The translations under genes were made by a program, and so were the position numbers. From positions 1-57,050 of the forward strand of contig DAIDGW010000227.1 of the NCBI GenBank assembly GCA_027452245.1: DNA of 57,050 bases, in the 5' to 3' direction. The notes beneath the pieces were generated by a model that saw only the letters and a list, made by a program, of their open reading frames with translations, ran no database searches and was not told where the DNA came from. Origin of the DNA: Acidobacteriaceae bacterium (lineage in GTDB: Bacteria > Acidobacteriota > Terriglobia > Terriglobales > Acidobacteriaceae). Shown here in pieces: positions 1 through 8,943 of this stretch; within the stretch, counting starts at the first letter, position 1; the number at the start of each line of letters is the position of its first letter.

Positions 1-205
1 CATTAGCTGTAATCGACTGAAGCGTAGGGATGCCCGAGAGCGCAGGATGTTGCCCTAACACTCCATCCACAGCAATTTTCAATGGCAAGGGATAAAGCAG
101 GGTCAATGGAAGCGAAATGAGGCTAAATGCCGTGATGGCGGCAAGATGCGGCCAGCACGTGCGCGACTCTTGGACAGCACGCACAAGAACAGAAATTCGG
201 CTCAC
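1..205 (-). CDS. ABC transporter, transmembrane/ATP-binding (N-terminal fragment, runs off left edge)
   Basis: Read on the minus strand from a GTG at 205, the frame stays open to the window edge and gives about 68 residues: a short amphipathic start, then a hydrophobic helix ending in LLYPLPLKIAVDGVLG. The P-L-P-L-K-I-x-V-D-x-V-x-G pattern is characteristic of the first transmembrane helix of MsbA/lipid-exporter-type ABC half-transporters (permease fused to ATPase). The ATPase part would lie outside the window. The start codon is uncertain because the ribosome-binding site is weak. It points away from the activase gene to its right in coordinates but on the same strand, so it could be read downstream of it. 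Recognition rests on one motif and the hydrophobic pattern. Confidence 0.6.
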   Translation of the reverse strand, partial: MSRISVLVRAVQESRTCWPHLAAITAFSLISLPLTLLYPLPLKIAVDGVLGQHPALSGIPTLQSITAN

Positions 206-423
206 GACAGACGCTCTGCGGGCAGGCTGGGAGGTTCCCTGCCGGATTGCATTGACAATAGCTAGGGTACTTACCTCATGCAAGAGGCCGTTGGGCCCGC
301 TGGTTACTTTGGTGGGTAAGGAGGCGCGAAACTGTGTTCCGACACAGCTTCAATCCTTGAGCCGATCGGACTGATGGCGCGGCCGGCTTTGGCAGCGCGC
401 AGTTGCCTCGCACGCCTAAGCAG

Positions 424-3400
424 CTAGTCGGCGCCGATTTCCTGAGCTTCCCAATTCTCGTGTGCGGCCGGCAAAGGACGAACGGCGCTGTTTCTCCGCA
501 GTTCTGATTCCAGTGCCGCGAGTTGAGCTTCGATGTTTTCCGCAGCTTTGCGTTTGCGAATCACTTCTTCACGATAACGCCGCAGGAAGTAGTCAATGGT
601 TTCTACGCGAATCCTGATCGATCCGGAAGGTTTGTTCTCATCCAGGTCTTTGAAGCAGAAGTACGGGGTGCCTGACTGTTCGATGATGCCTTCGATAACG
701 CCGTAGATGGGTGCATCGTGCCCGCACTTAAAGCTGGAGATTTCCAGCGCCACGAGGTTGGGATGGCGCGCGGTGAACTTTGCGGCCCAGACTTTGTGGT
801 TGGTGCTGCAGGAGTAGGAATTCTTCCAGGCATCGCTGATGTCGAGCGGGCTGCTGATGACTCCGGCGCGGACTTCTTCTCCGAAGAGGCGTTCGAGCAG
901 GTCTTCATCGATGGGCAGGGTATTCTGGGAGAAGATTGGATAGCCGAGCTTCTGGAATTCATCGAGGATTTCGTGATTCAGGCCGGGATCGTGATGGTAC
1001 GGGCGTCCGAGCATGACGATGCCGATGCGGTCTTCGCGTTCGAGCTGATCGAGCACCTCGCGGGCACGACGGCGGATCTTCGCTTCGTAATCGTTCAGCG
1101 CGGAAAATCCCGCTTCGATGGCGCGATCGTTTTCTTCCTGCGATAAGCCGAGCACCGGCTGCCATGCCTGCAGCATCTGGTGAGCAAAAAGTTTGCGGTC
1201 GGCAAAATTTAAAACCGGGTCGATGTACTGCAAATTGTATTCCGCAAAAACGTCGTTCTCCTTCGTGAACGCGGCTTTCACCGTCTCCGGAGTCGCCGTG
1301 ACCGTGGGGCAGGCATTCGCAGCCACGATCTTCACCAGCGGCGAATGCAGCACGTCGTACATGGGGAAGAAGATGGAGTCGAGCGGCTTCTTGCGGTGCT
1401 TTTCCTGAATCAGGTTGTAGACGTGCGAGATGCCGATCTTAGCCGGGAAGCACGGATCGATGGCGCCGCGGCTCGCGCCAGCCCGGTAGAGTTCAGAACT
1501 GGTGTAGTCGGAATAGATGATATTTTCAGGCTGAATGCCTAGGCTCTCGAAATATCCGTTGAACAGCGGCGCGTAGGTGTAGATGTTGAGCACGCGCGGA
1601 ATGCCGATGCGAACTTTCTTGCGGTTCTGCATCAGCGCGATGCGCTCTTTGACCGCTTTTGAGGTGAGCCATGAAGTGGAAGGAATCGGGTCGGCAACGC
1701 TCTTGGCATTCGTCGGACGGAAGACTTCTTTCGAGGCATAATCGACGAAGTTCGGATGCTGGTCGCGAATCTTGTCTAGACCGGCCTTGATGTCCTTCAT
1801 GTCTTCCAGATCCTCGACGGTTCCCTTTTCGCAGGTGGCGATGATCAATCGCTGCTCTCCCTGCATTAGCGGAACTTTCGTGACTTTCTGCAGAGGGACA
1901 AAATTCTTGGTCGGTTCGGTACGCACGTCGATGAACGTCCGCAGGCAATTGTTCTTGCAGAAGTAGCAGCGCGTAGCCTCGTTGCGCGTGGTGCGGTATT
2001 CGATTTTGCGCACGGCATCGAGCCCGATGAACGTGGTTCGCTGGCCATTGCGCCACAGGCGTAACGCTTCCTGCGCGGCGCCGATTGCGCCCGATTCGCC
2101 GCAGTGCTCGTGAACAATGATCTCCGGCTCTTTACCGGCGGCGCGGAAGCTGTTGCGGATGAAATCCACCTCGGCCTTCACGACCGCCAGATTGTTTTGT
2201 GTACCGCCCTGCAGCACGAATCGCGTTCCGAGCGCGGCCAGGTTCGGAATACTGGCCACATAGAGGAAAACGTTCTTCGGCAGAACGGCTGCGAGCCCGG
2301 CGAGAATCTCTTCCGCGCGCCATCCCTGCCGCTGGAAGTTCACGATGTCAGATTGCATGAACACCGCGCAGCCATAGCCGAAGACCGGCATCGCTTGCGC
2401 TGAGAATGCCAGATCGGCGTACTGATTCACGCTGAGGCCGAAGCCCTCCGCGGTCGATTGCAGGAAGTACCCGTTGCCCGCGGAGCACTGGGTGTTGAGC
2501 TTGAAATCTTTGACGCGGCCATTGTGCAGGATGATGATCTTGATGTCCTGCCCGCCTACATCGACGATCACGTGCGGATCTTCATAGAACTTGAGCGCCG
2601 ATTCCGTGTGGGCGACCGTCTCGACGAGCGCGACATCGGCGTTCAGAACGTCTTTGAGAATGTCTTTGGCGTAGCCGGTCGTGGCAACACCCAGAACTTC
2701 GAGTTTGGCATTCTGCGCTTCCACCTGGCCGCGCAGATTTTCGAACATCTCGATCGTGTCCTGAATGGGATTGCCATTCGAAAGCTGGTACGACTTGCAG
2801 AGAATGTCGCCGCGGTCATTGAGCAGGACGGCCTTGGTGGAAGTCGACCCGCCATCGATGCCGATGAATCCCGCGACCGTACTTCCCTTCTGAAACACCG
2901 CGGGCGTGAATTTCTTGCGCTTGTACGCATCCTTGAAAATATCGAGGTCGCCGGGTTTTTCAACCAATCCCTTGCCGCCCGACTTGGCCTTTTCTTCCTG
3001 CCGTCCGAACTCGATGTAGTGAATGAGCTGCTCGTATCCACGATAGCAGCCGACACAATCGTCTTCGCTGCGCCCGAACTCGACCGCCCCCAGTGCGGCA
3101 AAGTACTGCGCGTTTTGGGGAACCTTGATCAGATCTTCGGGCTTCGCGCCTTCGGGAACCTGAACCTTACGTTCCTTCCACATGCGCGGAATGTTCGCCT
3201 GCCAGGCTTCGCGCATGCCTTTGATGAAACTGTTGGGACCGCCCAGCAGGAGAACGTGCGGACGCAAGGTGTGCCCGCGGGTCAGCACACTCAGGTTCTG
3301 CAGCACGATAGCTTCGAACAGCGAGGCCATCAATTCGTCGGAAGGAGTTCCAACTTTCTGCAGGCCGTTGATATCGGTCTCGGCAAAAACGCCGCACTTC

Positions 3401-4029
3401 CCTGCCACCTTGTGCAGCTTGATGCCGTGATATTTCTGCTCCGCCAGTTGCTCGGTGGGAATTTTCAGCTTGGCGTTGATCTTGTCGATGACGGCGCCTG
3501 TCCCGCCGGCGCATTTGTCATTCATCGAGGGAATTTTCTTCTTCCGCCCGGTTTCGTCGTCGTCTTTGAAGACGATGATCTTGGCGTCCTGTCCGCCCAG
3601 TTCGATGACCGAATAGACTTCGGGATGAAGCTTCTCCACGGCCAGCGAAACCGCGGTGACTTCCTGCACGAACTTCGCGCCGATCTGCTCGGCGATCGAC
3701 CCCCCGCCGGACCCGGTGAGAAACATGCGGGTGTTATGGCGATTGATGCCGACGTCGGATTCCATGCGCTTCAAAAATTCCAGCGTCTTTTCCGGCTGCT
3801 TAGTCTCGTGGCGTTGATAGTCCTGCCACACGACTTTGTCGCCTTCCGCTTCTACCACCACGGCTTTCACCGTAGTTGAGCCGACATCGAGGCCAACCAG
3901 AAATTTTGTGCCGTGATCGTGGCCTTGCTGGGCGTGCCTGGTCTGCTGGATTGTTGGAACGGCAGGAGGCGTGGGCGAGTCGGGCGGAGCGATTTGAATC
4001 AGCTGGGGGCCGCTATGATCGTGCATCAT
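424..4029 (-). CDS. 2-hydroxyacyl-CoA dehydratase activase-like protein (two BcrAD/BadFG ATPase domains + DUF2229)
   Basis: 1201 residues. The first ASKHA ATPase domain (about 42-340) has GLDVGSTTVKAV at 46-57, the cluster-ligand motif CAGGTG at 173-178 and a second Cys at 212. The second ATPase domain (about 386-660) has GIDGGSTSTKAV and CSAGNG at 515-520. A Cys cluster C688/C691/C695 and a DUF2229-type segment with RIGIPRVLNIY near 807-817 follow. The family uses ATP hydrolysis to drive low-potential electron transfer from a [4Fe-4S] cluster bound between two subunits into dehydratase- or reductase-type partners. The partner is probably the gene ending 55 bases upstream; in many bacteria both parts occur as one very long protein. 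The substrate is unknown. GAGG lies only 1 base before the first ATG and 4 before the second (4026), so the second may be the true start. The enzyme is expected to be cytoplasmic and oxygen-sensitive. Confidence 0.88.
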   Translation of the reverse strand: MMHDHSGPQLIQIAPPDSPTPPAVPTIQQTRHAQQGHDHGTKFLVGLDVGSTTVKAVVVEAEGDKVVWQDYQRHETKQPEKTLEFLKRMESDVGINRHNTRMFLTGSGGGSIAEQIGAKFVQEVTAVSLAVEKLHPEVYSVIELGGQDAKIIVFKDDDETGRKKKIPSMNDKCAGGTGAVIDKINAKLKIPTEQLAEQKYHGIKLHKVAGKCGVFAETDINGLQKVGTPSDELMASLFEAIVLQNLSVLTRGHTLRPHVLLLGGPNSFIKGMREAWQANIPRMWKERKVQVPEGAKPEDLIKVPQNAQYFAALGAVEFGRSEDDCVGCYRGYEQLIHYIEFGRQEEKAKSGGKGLVEKPGDLDIFKDAYKRKKFTPAVFQKGSTVAGFIGIDGGSTSTKAVLLNDRGDILCKSYQLSNGNPIQDTIEMFENLRGQVEAQNAKLEVLGVATTGYAKDILKDVLNADVALVETVAHTESALKFYEDPHVIVDVGGQDIKIIILHNGRVKDFKLNTQCSAGNGYFLQSTAEGFGLSVNQYADLAFSAQAMPVFGYGCAVFMQSDIVNFQRQGWRAEEILAGLAAVLPKNVFLYVASIPNLAALGTRFVLQGGTQNNLAVVKAEVDFIRNSFRAAGKEPEIIVHEHCGESGAIGAAQEALRLWRNGQRTTFIGLDAVRKIEYRTTRNEATRCYFCKNNCLRTFIDVRTEPTKNFVPLQKVTKVPLMQGEQRLIIATCEKGTVEDLEDMKDIKAGLDKIRDQHPNFVDYASKEVFRPTNAKSVADPIPSTSWLTSKAVKERIALMQNRKKVRIGIPRVLNIYTYAPLFNGYFESLGIQPENIIYSDYTSSELYRAGASRGAIDPCFPAKIGISHVYNLIQEKHRKKPLDSIFFPMYDVLHSPLVKIVAANACPTVTATPETVKAAFTKENDVFAEYNLQYIDPVLNFADRKLFAHQMLQAWQPVLGLSQEENDRAIEAGFSALNDYEAKIRRRAREVLDQLEREDRIGIVMLGRPYHHDPGLNHEILDEFQKLGYPIFSQNTLPIDEDLLERLFGEEVRAGVISSPLDISDAWKNSYSCSTNHKVWAAKFTARHPNLVALEISSFKCGHDAPIYGVIEGIIEQSGTPYFCFKDLDENKPSGSIRIRVETIDYFLRRYREEVIRKRKAAENIEAQLAALESELRRNSAVRPLPAAHENWEAQEIGAD

Positions 4030-4084
4030 TCCTCACATAAAAAGCTGCTAGGTACGAGCTTTTAGCTAAAGCAATTGATACTGC

Positions 4085-5875
4085 TTAATCACCCATTACG
4101 GGAGCTTCCGTTCTGGTGCTCACGCGCGAGCGCTTCCAGAATCGCGTGTCTTTATCGATGCGATCGCTGACGTGCAGGATGAATTGCGCCGCCGTGCCCG
4201 CCACTCCTTCGTGATGCGGCACGTGATAGAACGGCCGCTTCAGTTCGGGATGCTCCTCGATATACTCGCGGATTTCCGCCATGCTCTTGCCGGTCGATTT
4301 CAGGCACTGCTCGAATTCCGCCTTGGCCTTCACCTTGGCTTCTCCCAGCGCCATCTGCACCCGGCTGTGCGCGTTGACTTCGCCTTCGCCGGAAGTTTCG
4401 ATCGGCAGGAAGATCATGTCTTTGAATTTGTTGATGACCGCCGATTGCACTCCGTCAGATTGCGACGACGGCATGCAGCCAAACGGCTTTAGCGCCAGCA
4501 CCATGTGGCAGAGCTTGTGAATGGTGTAGTAGACGTTCTTGCCGACTTCCAGGTGGCCTTCGCCGCCGCGCGCGAACTGGTTGTAGAACGGATGCGCCAG
4601 TTCGGCCAACTCAGTCTGCGGCGCCAGATGGTGCGTAATACCGCCCAACTGCCGGGCCGTCCGGTGATAAAGGAAGTTCCACATCCGCTGTCCCACCCCG
4701 ATGCCCCATAGCTTCTTGCGCAGGCCGATGTAGTTGGCGAATTGCTTTTTCGCCTCATACCACTTGGGATCGCGATGCGGACGATTCACCGGCCACTTGG
4801 CGATCGCATGCGCCTTGGCCTGATACATCAGATACGCCACCCAGGTGGCGATCGGCTCAACCAGCACCTGCGCGCCTTCGCGCTCCAGGAATTCGAACAT
4901 GTGGAAGTTGCCGTCGCCTTCGGTGAGTTGCGCCCAGAACTCTCCCGTGATCTTGACCAGCGGCTTCACCCGCGTGCGGTCGATCTCGATCGAGTTCATC
5001 TTCTCGCGGGCGGTCTTTAAAGCGTTCAGATAATCCTTGCCCCACATGTGCTCATGCCACTTGCCAAATACATTCAGCGTGTTGCGCAGGATCTTGTTGC
5101 TCTTCACTTTGGGCTTGAGCCAGTTCGGCCCGTCCTGCTCAATCTCGAATGACCTGCGATTCTTCAAGTCCTCGCACAGCCCATCGACCATCTCGCGGAA
5201 CACACGATCCGTCTCACCCTGATGCACTTCATAGGGACGGATCTGGTAAATCAGATCGTTAATCACATCGCCCATATGCATGGCATTCAGCATGCCGAAA
5301 CCAAAGTCGATTGAAAACTTCAGACCGGGCTCTCCCGACGCTGCCTTGATTCCGTCGCTGTCTTTGAACAGCAGCACGCGGAATCCGTCGAATCCGGCAT
5401 TCTTCAGCGCGTAGCGGTATTCCGCCTCATACATGCCAAAGCGGCACGGTCCGCATGAGCCTGCGGTGAAGAAAACGTAATTGTTCAGAATCTGCTCGCG
5501 CGACAGCCCTTCCTTCTCCAGGAATTGCAGGTACTGCACCAGGTTTCCCACGGTGAAATATGTGGGATTACACTGGCCGTTATTACCAAACTCCTTACCC
5601 GTCTGGAAACCCGCCACGTTGGGGACAGGCAATTTCTCGCAGCGATAGCCGCAGCCTTGAAATACGGCGCGGATCAGATCTTCGTGCTTCCAGGTGAAGC
5701 CGCCAAACAGAATCGTCGTATGCGAGCGCTGTTCAGCAGTAAAGGCGCGTTCTACGGGACGGTGAAAATGCGTTGGCTGATCGAGCCCTGCGATCTTGCG
5801 CAGGCGGGCGCGTTCGGCTTCGAGACGCTGCTTGATTTCGGTGTCATTTTCAATTTGCACGAGATTAGTCGCCAT
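4085..5875 (-). CDS. HgdB-like dehydratase/activase partner protein
   Basis: 596 residues, no signal peptide. It starts at an ATG with GGAGG five bases upstream. It belongs to the 2-hydroxyglutaryl-CoA dehydratase D-component-like (CoA activase C-terminal) group. Conserved cysteines are visible at C75 and C79, C102 (GQCNPTYFT) and C141/C144 (GSCGPCRFGMYE), suited to binding an iron-sulfur cluster. The C-terminal half carries conserved segments such as KPFGCMPSSQSDGVQ and LPIETSGEGEVNAHSRVQ. The activase gene follows after 55 bases on the same strand, so the two are very likely one operon and one redox system. No classic dehydratase pair (HgdA/HgdB), acyl-CoA transferase or electron-transfer flavoprotein lies beside it, so the substrate cannot be named. 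Confidence 0.83.
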   Translation of the reverse strand: MATNLVQIENDTEIKQRLEAERARLRKIAGLDQPTHFHRPVERAFTAEQRSHTTILFGGFTWKHEDLIRAVFQGCGYRCEKLPVPNVAGFQTGKEFGNNGQCNPTYFTVGNLVQYLQFLEKEGLSREQILNNYVFFTAGSCGPCRFGMYEAEYRYALKNAGFDGFRVLLFKDSDGIKAASGEPGLKFSIDFGFGMLNAMHMGDVINDLIYQIRPYEVHQGETDRVFREMVDGLCEDLKNRRSFEIEQDGPNWLKPKVKSNKILRNTLNVFGKWHEHMWGKDYLNALKTAREKMNSIEIDRTRVKPLVKITGEFWAQLTEGDGNFHMFEFLEREGAQVLVEPIATWVAYLMYQAKAHAIAKWPVNRPHRDPKWYEAKKQFANYIGLRKKLWGIGVGQRMWNFLYHRTARQLGGITHHLAPQTELAELAHPFYNQFARGGEGHLEVGKNVYYTIHKLCHMVLALKPFGCMPSSQSDGVQSAVINKFKDMIFLPIETSGEGEVNAHSRVQMALGEAKVKAKAEFEQCLKSTGKSMAEIREYIEEHPELKRPFYHVPHHEGVAGTAAQFILHVSDRIDKDTRFWKRSRVSTRTEAPVMGD

Positions 5876-6396
5876 GTCTTCCTCCGGCGGTAAGTTGAAG
5901 AATTTCTGGATGGTTAGGAACCAGGCAGGAGAGAGGGATAAAAATCGCGGCCGGGGACAAGATCAGGACAGGATTGGACGAACAGTGCCAACCATACCGA
6001 CCGATACGACTTTCACACTGCATCCGAACTCCAAAATCTTGGCTAGGAGGTTCGAAGCCTTACACCGGCGGAACCGCAGAAGTTCCGTAGGCGCCGGATT
6101 TCATGAAGTACCACGTGAGATGAGCCCAAAGAGAAAAGCGTTGTTGCGGCAACTCTTATCGGCCTTCTCAAGACAAACTGGCCCGCTTAGATCTTTTCTA
6201 GCAAAAACCGGTCCTCGATTTCAAGTTGGCCTGTAGATTTTTACAACAGTTGGGCTGCCAGCGCATTCCTCGCCAAGAAACGCTTATCGGTTCAGCACGC
6301 TCTTCTCTGGACATTCGTGGCTCCCGAAGAGCTTGGGCTACCACTCTTCAGATTTCTGCACCTAATTCCAATACTCCACTTTCAAAAAGAGGTCCT
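5876..6396. other. Intergenic region between divergent genes (about 520 bases)
   Basis: The stretch separates the minus-strand dehydratase-like operon from the plus-strand manganese catalase and must hold both promoters. Short open frames here have no recognisable protein pattern. A small inverted repeat, CGGAAC-N7-GTTCCG, lies around 6070-6088. I found no convincing sigma-70 promoter pair, tRNA or riboswitch fold by eye. Confidence 0.4.
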
Positions 6397-7191
6397 ATGT
6401 ATCACCACATTAAGAAACTGATGTACACCGTGAATGTTGGCACTCCAGATCCTAGATTCGGCACGATGTTGCTGGAGCAATTTGGAGGCGCAAACGGCGA
6501 ATTGGCTGCAGCAATGCAATATTCCGTACAGGGCTTGAATTGTGAGGATCTTGCGCGCAAAGACTTACTAATGGACATCGGAACAGAAGAATTAAGCCAC
6601 CTCGAAGTCGTTGGCACATTGGCTCGCATGCACCTGAAACCTATGAAAAAGAAGGATCGCGACGCGGCGGAGGCGGACCCCATGATCGCGATTGCGGGCG
6701 GCGGAGGAGTGAACCTATACAACTCAATCGGTGATCCATGGACCGCGGATTACCTGAAGATTACTGGTGAGCTGGATGTTGATTTACGAAGTAATATCGC
6801 CGCAGAGGCGAGAGCAAAGATTGTATACGAGAGACTAATTGACTACTGTGAGGACGCGGGTTCGAGAGATGCCTTGCAATTCTTAATGACACGCGAGATT
6901 ACCCACATGAAGGCGTTCACCCTAGCACTGGAGAGCTTGGGAAAAAAACCATTTTCAATTGGGCGGATTTCTCCGACCCCTGGTCTAGTAGACCAGTATT
7001 TCAATGACTCCACCGGACAGGGAGAAATGGGAGAAACGGACGCACGAGGACCATGGAACGAAGGAAACGGGTGGGAATTCGTGAATCCACCCGCGCTGCA
7101 ACACGGCGTGCAACATATGGAGCAGAATCTTTCGACGAAATCGACCTCTGCCCTGGAAGCAGAGAAGACAATGCGGAAGAAAACAGCTTGA
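6397..7191 (+). CDS. Manganese-containing (non-haem) catalase
   Basis: 264 residues from the ATG at 6397, which has AGAGG just upstream. The open frame extends 57 codons further upstream, but that part has no family similarity. The protein is a ferritin-like four-helix bundle, with ligand motifs in the expected order: GANGELAAAMQY (Glu), GTEELSHLEVVGTLA (Glu and His), AEARAKIVYERL (Glu) and REITHMKAF (Glu and His). The family dismutates hydrogen peroxide at a dimanganese centre in the cytoplasm. The C-terminal part (VDQYFNDSTGQGEMGETDARGPWN) is typical of the group. Length is normal for the shorter form. It stands alone between a long leader and a hairpin about 20 bases after the stop, so it is probably monocistronic and oxidative-stress related. 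Confidence 0.93.
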   Translation: MYHHIKKLMYTVNVGTPDPRFGTMLLEQFGGANGELAAAMQYSVQGLNCEDLARKDLLMDIGTEELSHLEVVGTLARMHLKPMKKKDRDAAEADPMIAIAGGGGVNLYNSIGDPWTADYLKITGELDVDLRSNIAAEARAKIVYERLIDYCEDAGSRDALQFLMTREITHMKAFTLALESLGKKPFSIGRISPTPGLVDQYFNDSTGQGEMGETDARGPWNEGNGWEFVNPPALQHGVQHMEQNLSTKSTSALEAEKTMRKKTA

Positions 7192-7211
7192 GTTTCAGCA
7201 GATAGTTACCG

Positions 7212-7237
7212 AAGCGCTCCGGGAGATCGGAGCGCTT
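7212..7237 (+). terminator. Hairpin after the catalase gene, probable terminator
   Basis: AAGCGCTCC (7212-7220) pairs perfectly with GGAGCGCTT (7229-7237) across an 8-base loop, 21 bases after the catalase stop codon. No long T-run follows, so it is a weaker intrinsic terminator or an mRNA-stabilising hairpin. Confidence 0.5.
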
Positions 7238-7457
7238 TGCCGTCCCGGGGATCTATGGCTGATTTTCCCCTTCCATACCCGAAGTCCCTGATCGCGCAAG
7301 CTGTGCTCAAGTTTTAGCGTCGGATGAGGCAGTTGTACCTGGCCAACTGCGCTGAGAACTGGAGGGTTCAGGAACGTCTGGAGTAATTCCCAGGCGAGAC
7401 ATGCGGAAGGCTGCGATCCACGGGTAAAAGACGGATGAATCCCAGAAGGGGGACAAT

Positions 7458-7892
7458 ATGGCAGTGATCAATACCGTTGCAAAAATAGCGATGAAGCCAA
7501 TGCCACGAGTGATCTCGCCTAAGGCGCGTGCCGGTCTTGACTATTTGAGTGGGGCTCTATTCTTGGGATCAGCCGTATGGTTCTGGAAACATAACAAACG
7601 CGCGGCACTCGCCGCAATTGTATGTGGTGCAGCCGAACTTGGAGTCGCGCTACTCACTGACTATCGAGGCGAAAAGAAGAAGGCAATTCATTTTGGAGCT
7701 CGCCAGGAAATCGATTTGGGATTAGCCGCGATGACAGCAATGATGCCGGAGTCCCTCGCGTTCAAGAATGAACCGGAAAGCAGGTTCTTTATCGCCGAGG
7801 GAGCTGCAATCACGGCAATGAGCCAACTGACTCAGTTCCCGAAAAAGCCGGAACACATGGCGAAAAAATCGCGGCGAGAAAAGGTAGCTTAG
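7458..7892 (+). CDS. Small membrane protein of unknown function
   Basis: 144 residues, starting at an ATG with GGGGGA upstream. Residues about 27-70 form two hydrophobic helices (LDYLSGALFLGSAVWFW; AALAAIVCGAAELGVALLTD). Two weaker hydrophobic stretches follow, and the C-terminus is basic (AKKSRREKVA). The overall pattern resembles SPW-repeat-type small inner-membrane proteins, but I cannot assign the family with certainty. The stop codon lies 4 bases before the YihY-family gene, so the two are almost surely co-transcribed and translationally linked. Function unknown. Confidence 0.65.
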   Translation: MAVINTVAKIAMKPMPRVISPKARAGLDYLSGALFLGSAVWFWKHNKRAALAAIVCGAAELGVALLTDYRGEKKKAIHFGARQEIDLGLAAMTAMMPESLAFKNEPESRFFIAEGAAITAMSQLTQFPKKPEHMAKKSRREKVA

Positions 7893-7896
7893 TGAC

Positions 7897-8808
7897 ATGC
7901 CATCGCTGTGGAAATTTACTGGCTTAACCCCGCGCAAACTTGTGAAGCTCCTAATCAAAAAAGTTGGGGAAGACGAGGTCTCAATCCGTTCTGCTTCGTT
8001 GTCCTATTACTTTCTGCTGGCGTTATTTCCCTTGATTTTGTTTCTATTCTCAATCATTGGCATTTTTGCAGCATCCAGCTCGGTCTTGCGCGATAACATC
8101 GTCTCCGAGTTGACCCGAGCTGCCCCTGCATCGGCATCTCAACTGGTGCACAAAGTGGTTCGTGGAACTCTGAAGTCCAGCGGGGGGCTCAAACTTGCGG
8201 CGGGTCTGATTGGCGCTCTTTGGGCGGCTTCCAGTGGAATGAGGGCAGTTGTAGCTTCGCTGGATGTGATCTATCAGGCGAACGAAAGTCGGCCGTGGTG
8301 GAAGCAGAAGTTGCTTGCGATAGGACTTACCGTCGCTCTCGCTTGTCTCATGCTTATCGGCCTGACACCAACACTATATGGCGTCAAGCTTGGCAGATTG
8401 CTCGGGGAGCACATTGGATTCGAGCACTTATTTCGTTTCTCCTGGAAGATTATTGAATGGCCTATTTCGTTTGCGGCGATGTTTCTTGGATTCTCGATCC
8501 TGTATTACTTTGCTCCTGATCTTGAGGAACGGCATTGGCATTGGGTTACGCCTGGCGGAGTTATGGGTGTTGTGCTTTGGCTCGTTGCCTCGGTCGGATT
8601 TCGCTTCTACCTGCACTTTTTTAACGACTACAGCGCCACTTATGGCTCAATTGGGGCGGTCATCATCCTGATGCTTTGGTTGTATATCACGGCCCTCGCC
8701 ATTCTGACCGGGGCCGAATTGAACTGGCTGATTGAAAATCAAAATAAGCGAAGTGCGGCATCCCAAAACAAGAATCGAAATAGCGAACAGTCGGTGAAAG
8801 CGGCTTAG
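7897..8808 (+). CDS. YihY/BrkB-family inner-membrane protein
   Basis: 303 residues with about six transmembrane helices. Family-typical features are the N-terminal SIRSASLSYYFLLALFPLILF, the VKGTLKSS-like region (VVRGTLKSSGGLKLAAGLIG), ALWAASSGMRAVVASLDVIYQ and the C-terminal TYGSIGAVIILMLWLYITA with GAELNWLIE. The family was once called ribonuclease BN by mistake; it is an integral membrane protein whose transport or structural role is not settled. It follows the small membrane protein by 4 bases. The C-terminal tail after the last helix is short, polar and rich in Lys/Asn. Confidence 0.92.
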   Translation: MPSLWKFTGLTPRKLVKLLIKKVGEDEVSIRSASLSYYFLLALFPLILFLFSIIGIFAASSSVLRDNIVSELTRAAPASASQLVHKVVRGTLKSSGGLKLAAGLIGALWAASSGMRAVVASLDVIYQANESRPWWKQKLLAIGLTVALACLMLIGLTPTLYGVKLGRLLGEHIGFEHLFRFSWKIIEWPISFAAMFLGFSILYYFAPDLEERHWHWVTPGGVMGVVLWLVASVGFRFYLHFFNDYSATYGSIGAVIILMLWLYITALAILTGAELNWLIENQNKRSAASQNKNRNSEQSVKAA

Positions 8809-8899
8809 ATTCTGAGGAGCGCAGGCAACTGCTGCAAGATTTCCATTGTCGATTTTCATTTTCTGCCAAGAGAGAGATCCTGCCCACTCAGAAATCTAC

Positions 8900-8905
8900 T
8901 ATAAT
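8900..8905 (+). promoter_or_regulatory. Possible -10 element (TATAAT)
   Basis: A perfect TATAAT stands 38 bases before the glycosidase start codon. The hexamer at the expected -35 distance is poor, so this is only a candidate. Confidence 0.3.
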
Positions 8906-8943
8906 CCGGCGCTAAATCGTTTTACTGCAATTTAAGGTGCGAC

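Noticed and set aside
117..374. 85-residue plus-strand open frame at the left edge
   Set aside because: It overlaps the minus-strand ABC-transporter N-terminus, has no ribosome-binding site and no protein-like pattern.
2458..3879. 473-residue plus-strand open frame
   Set aside because: It is the antisense shadow of the activase gene; the minus strand carries intact ATPase motifs throughout.
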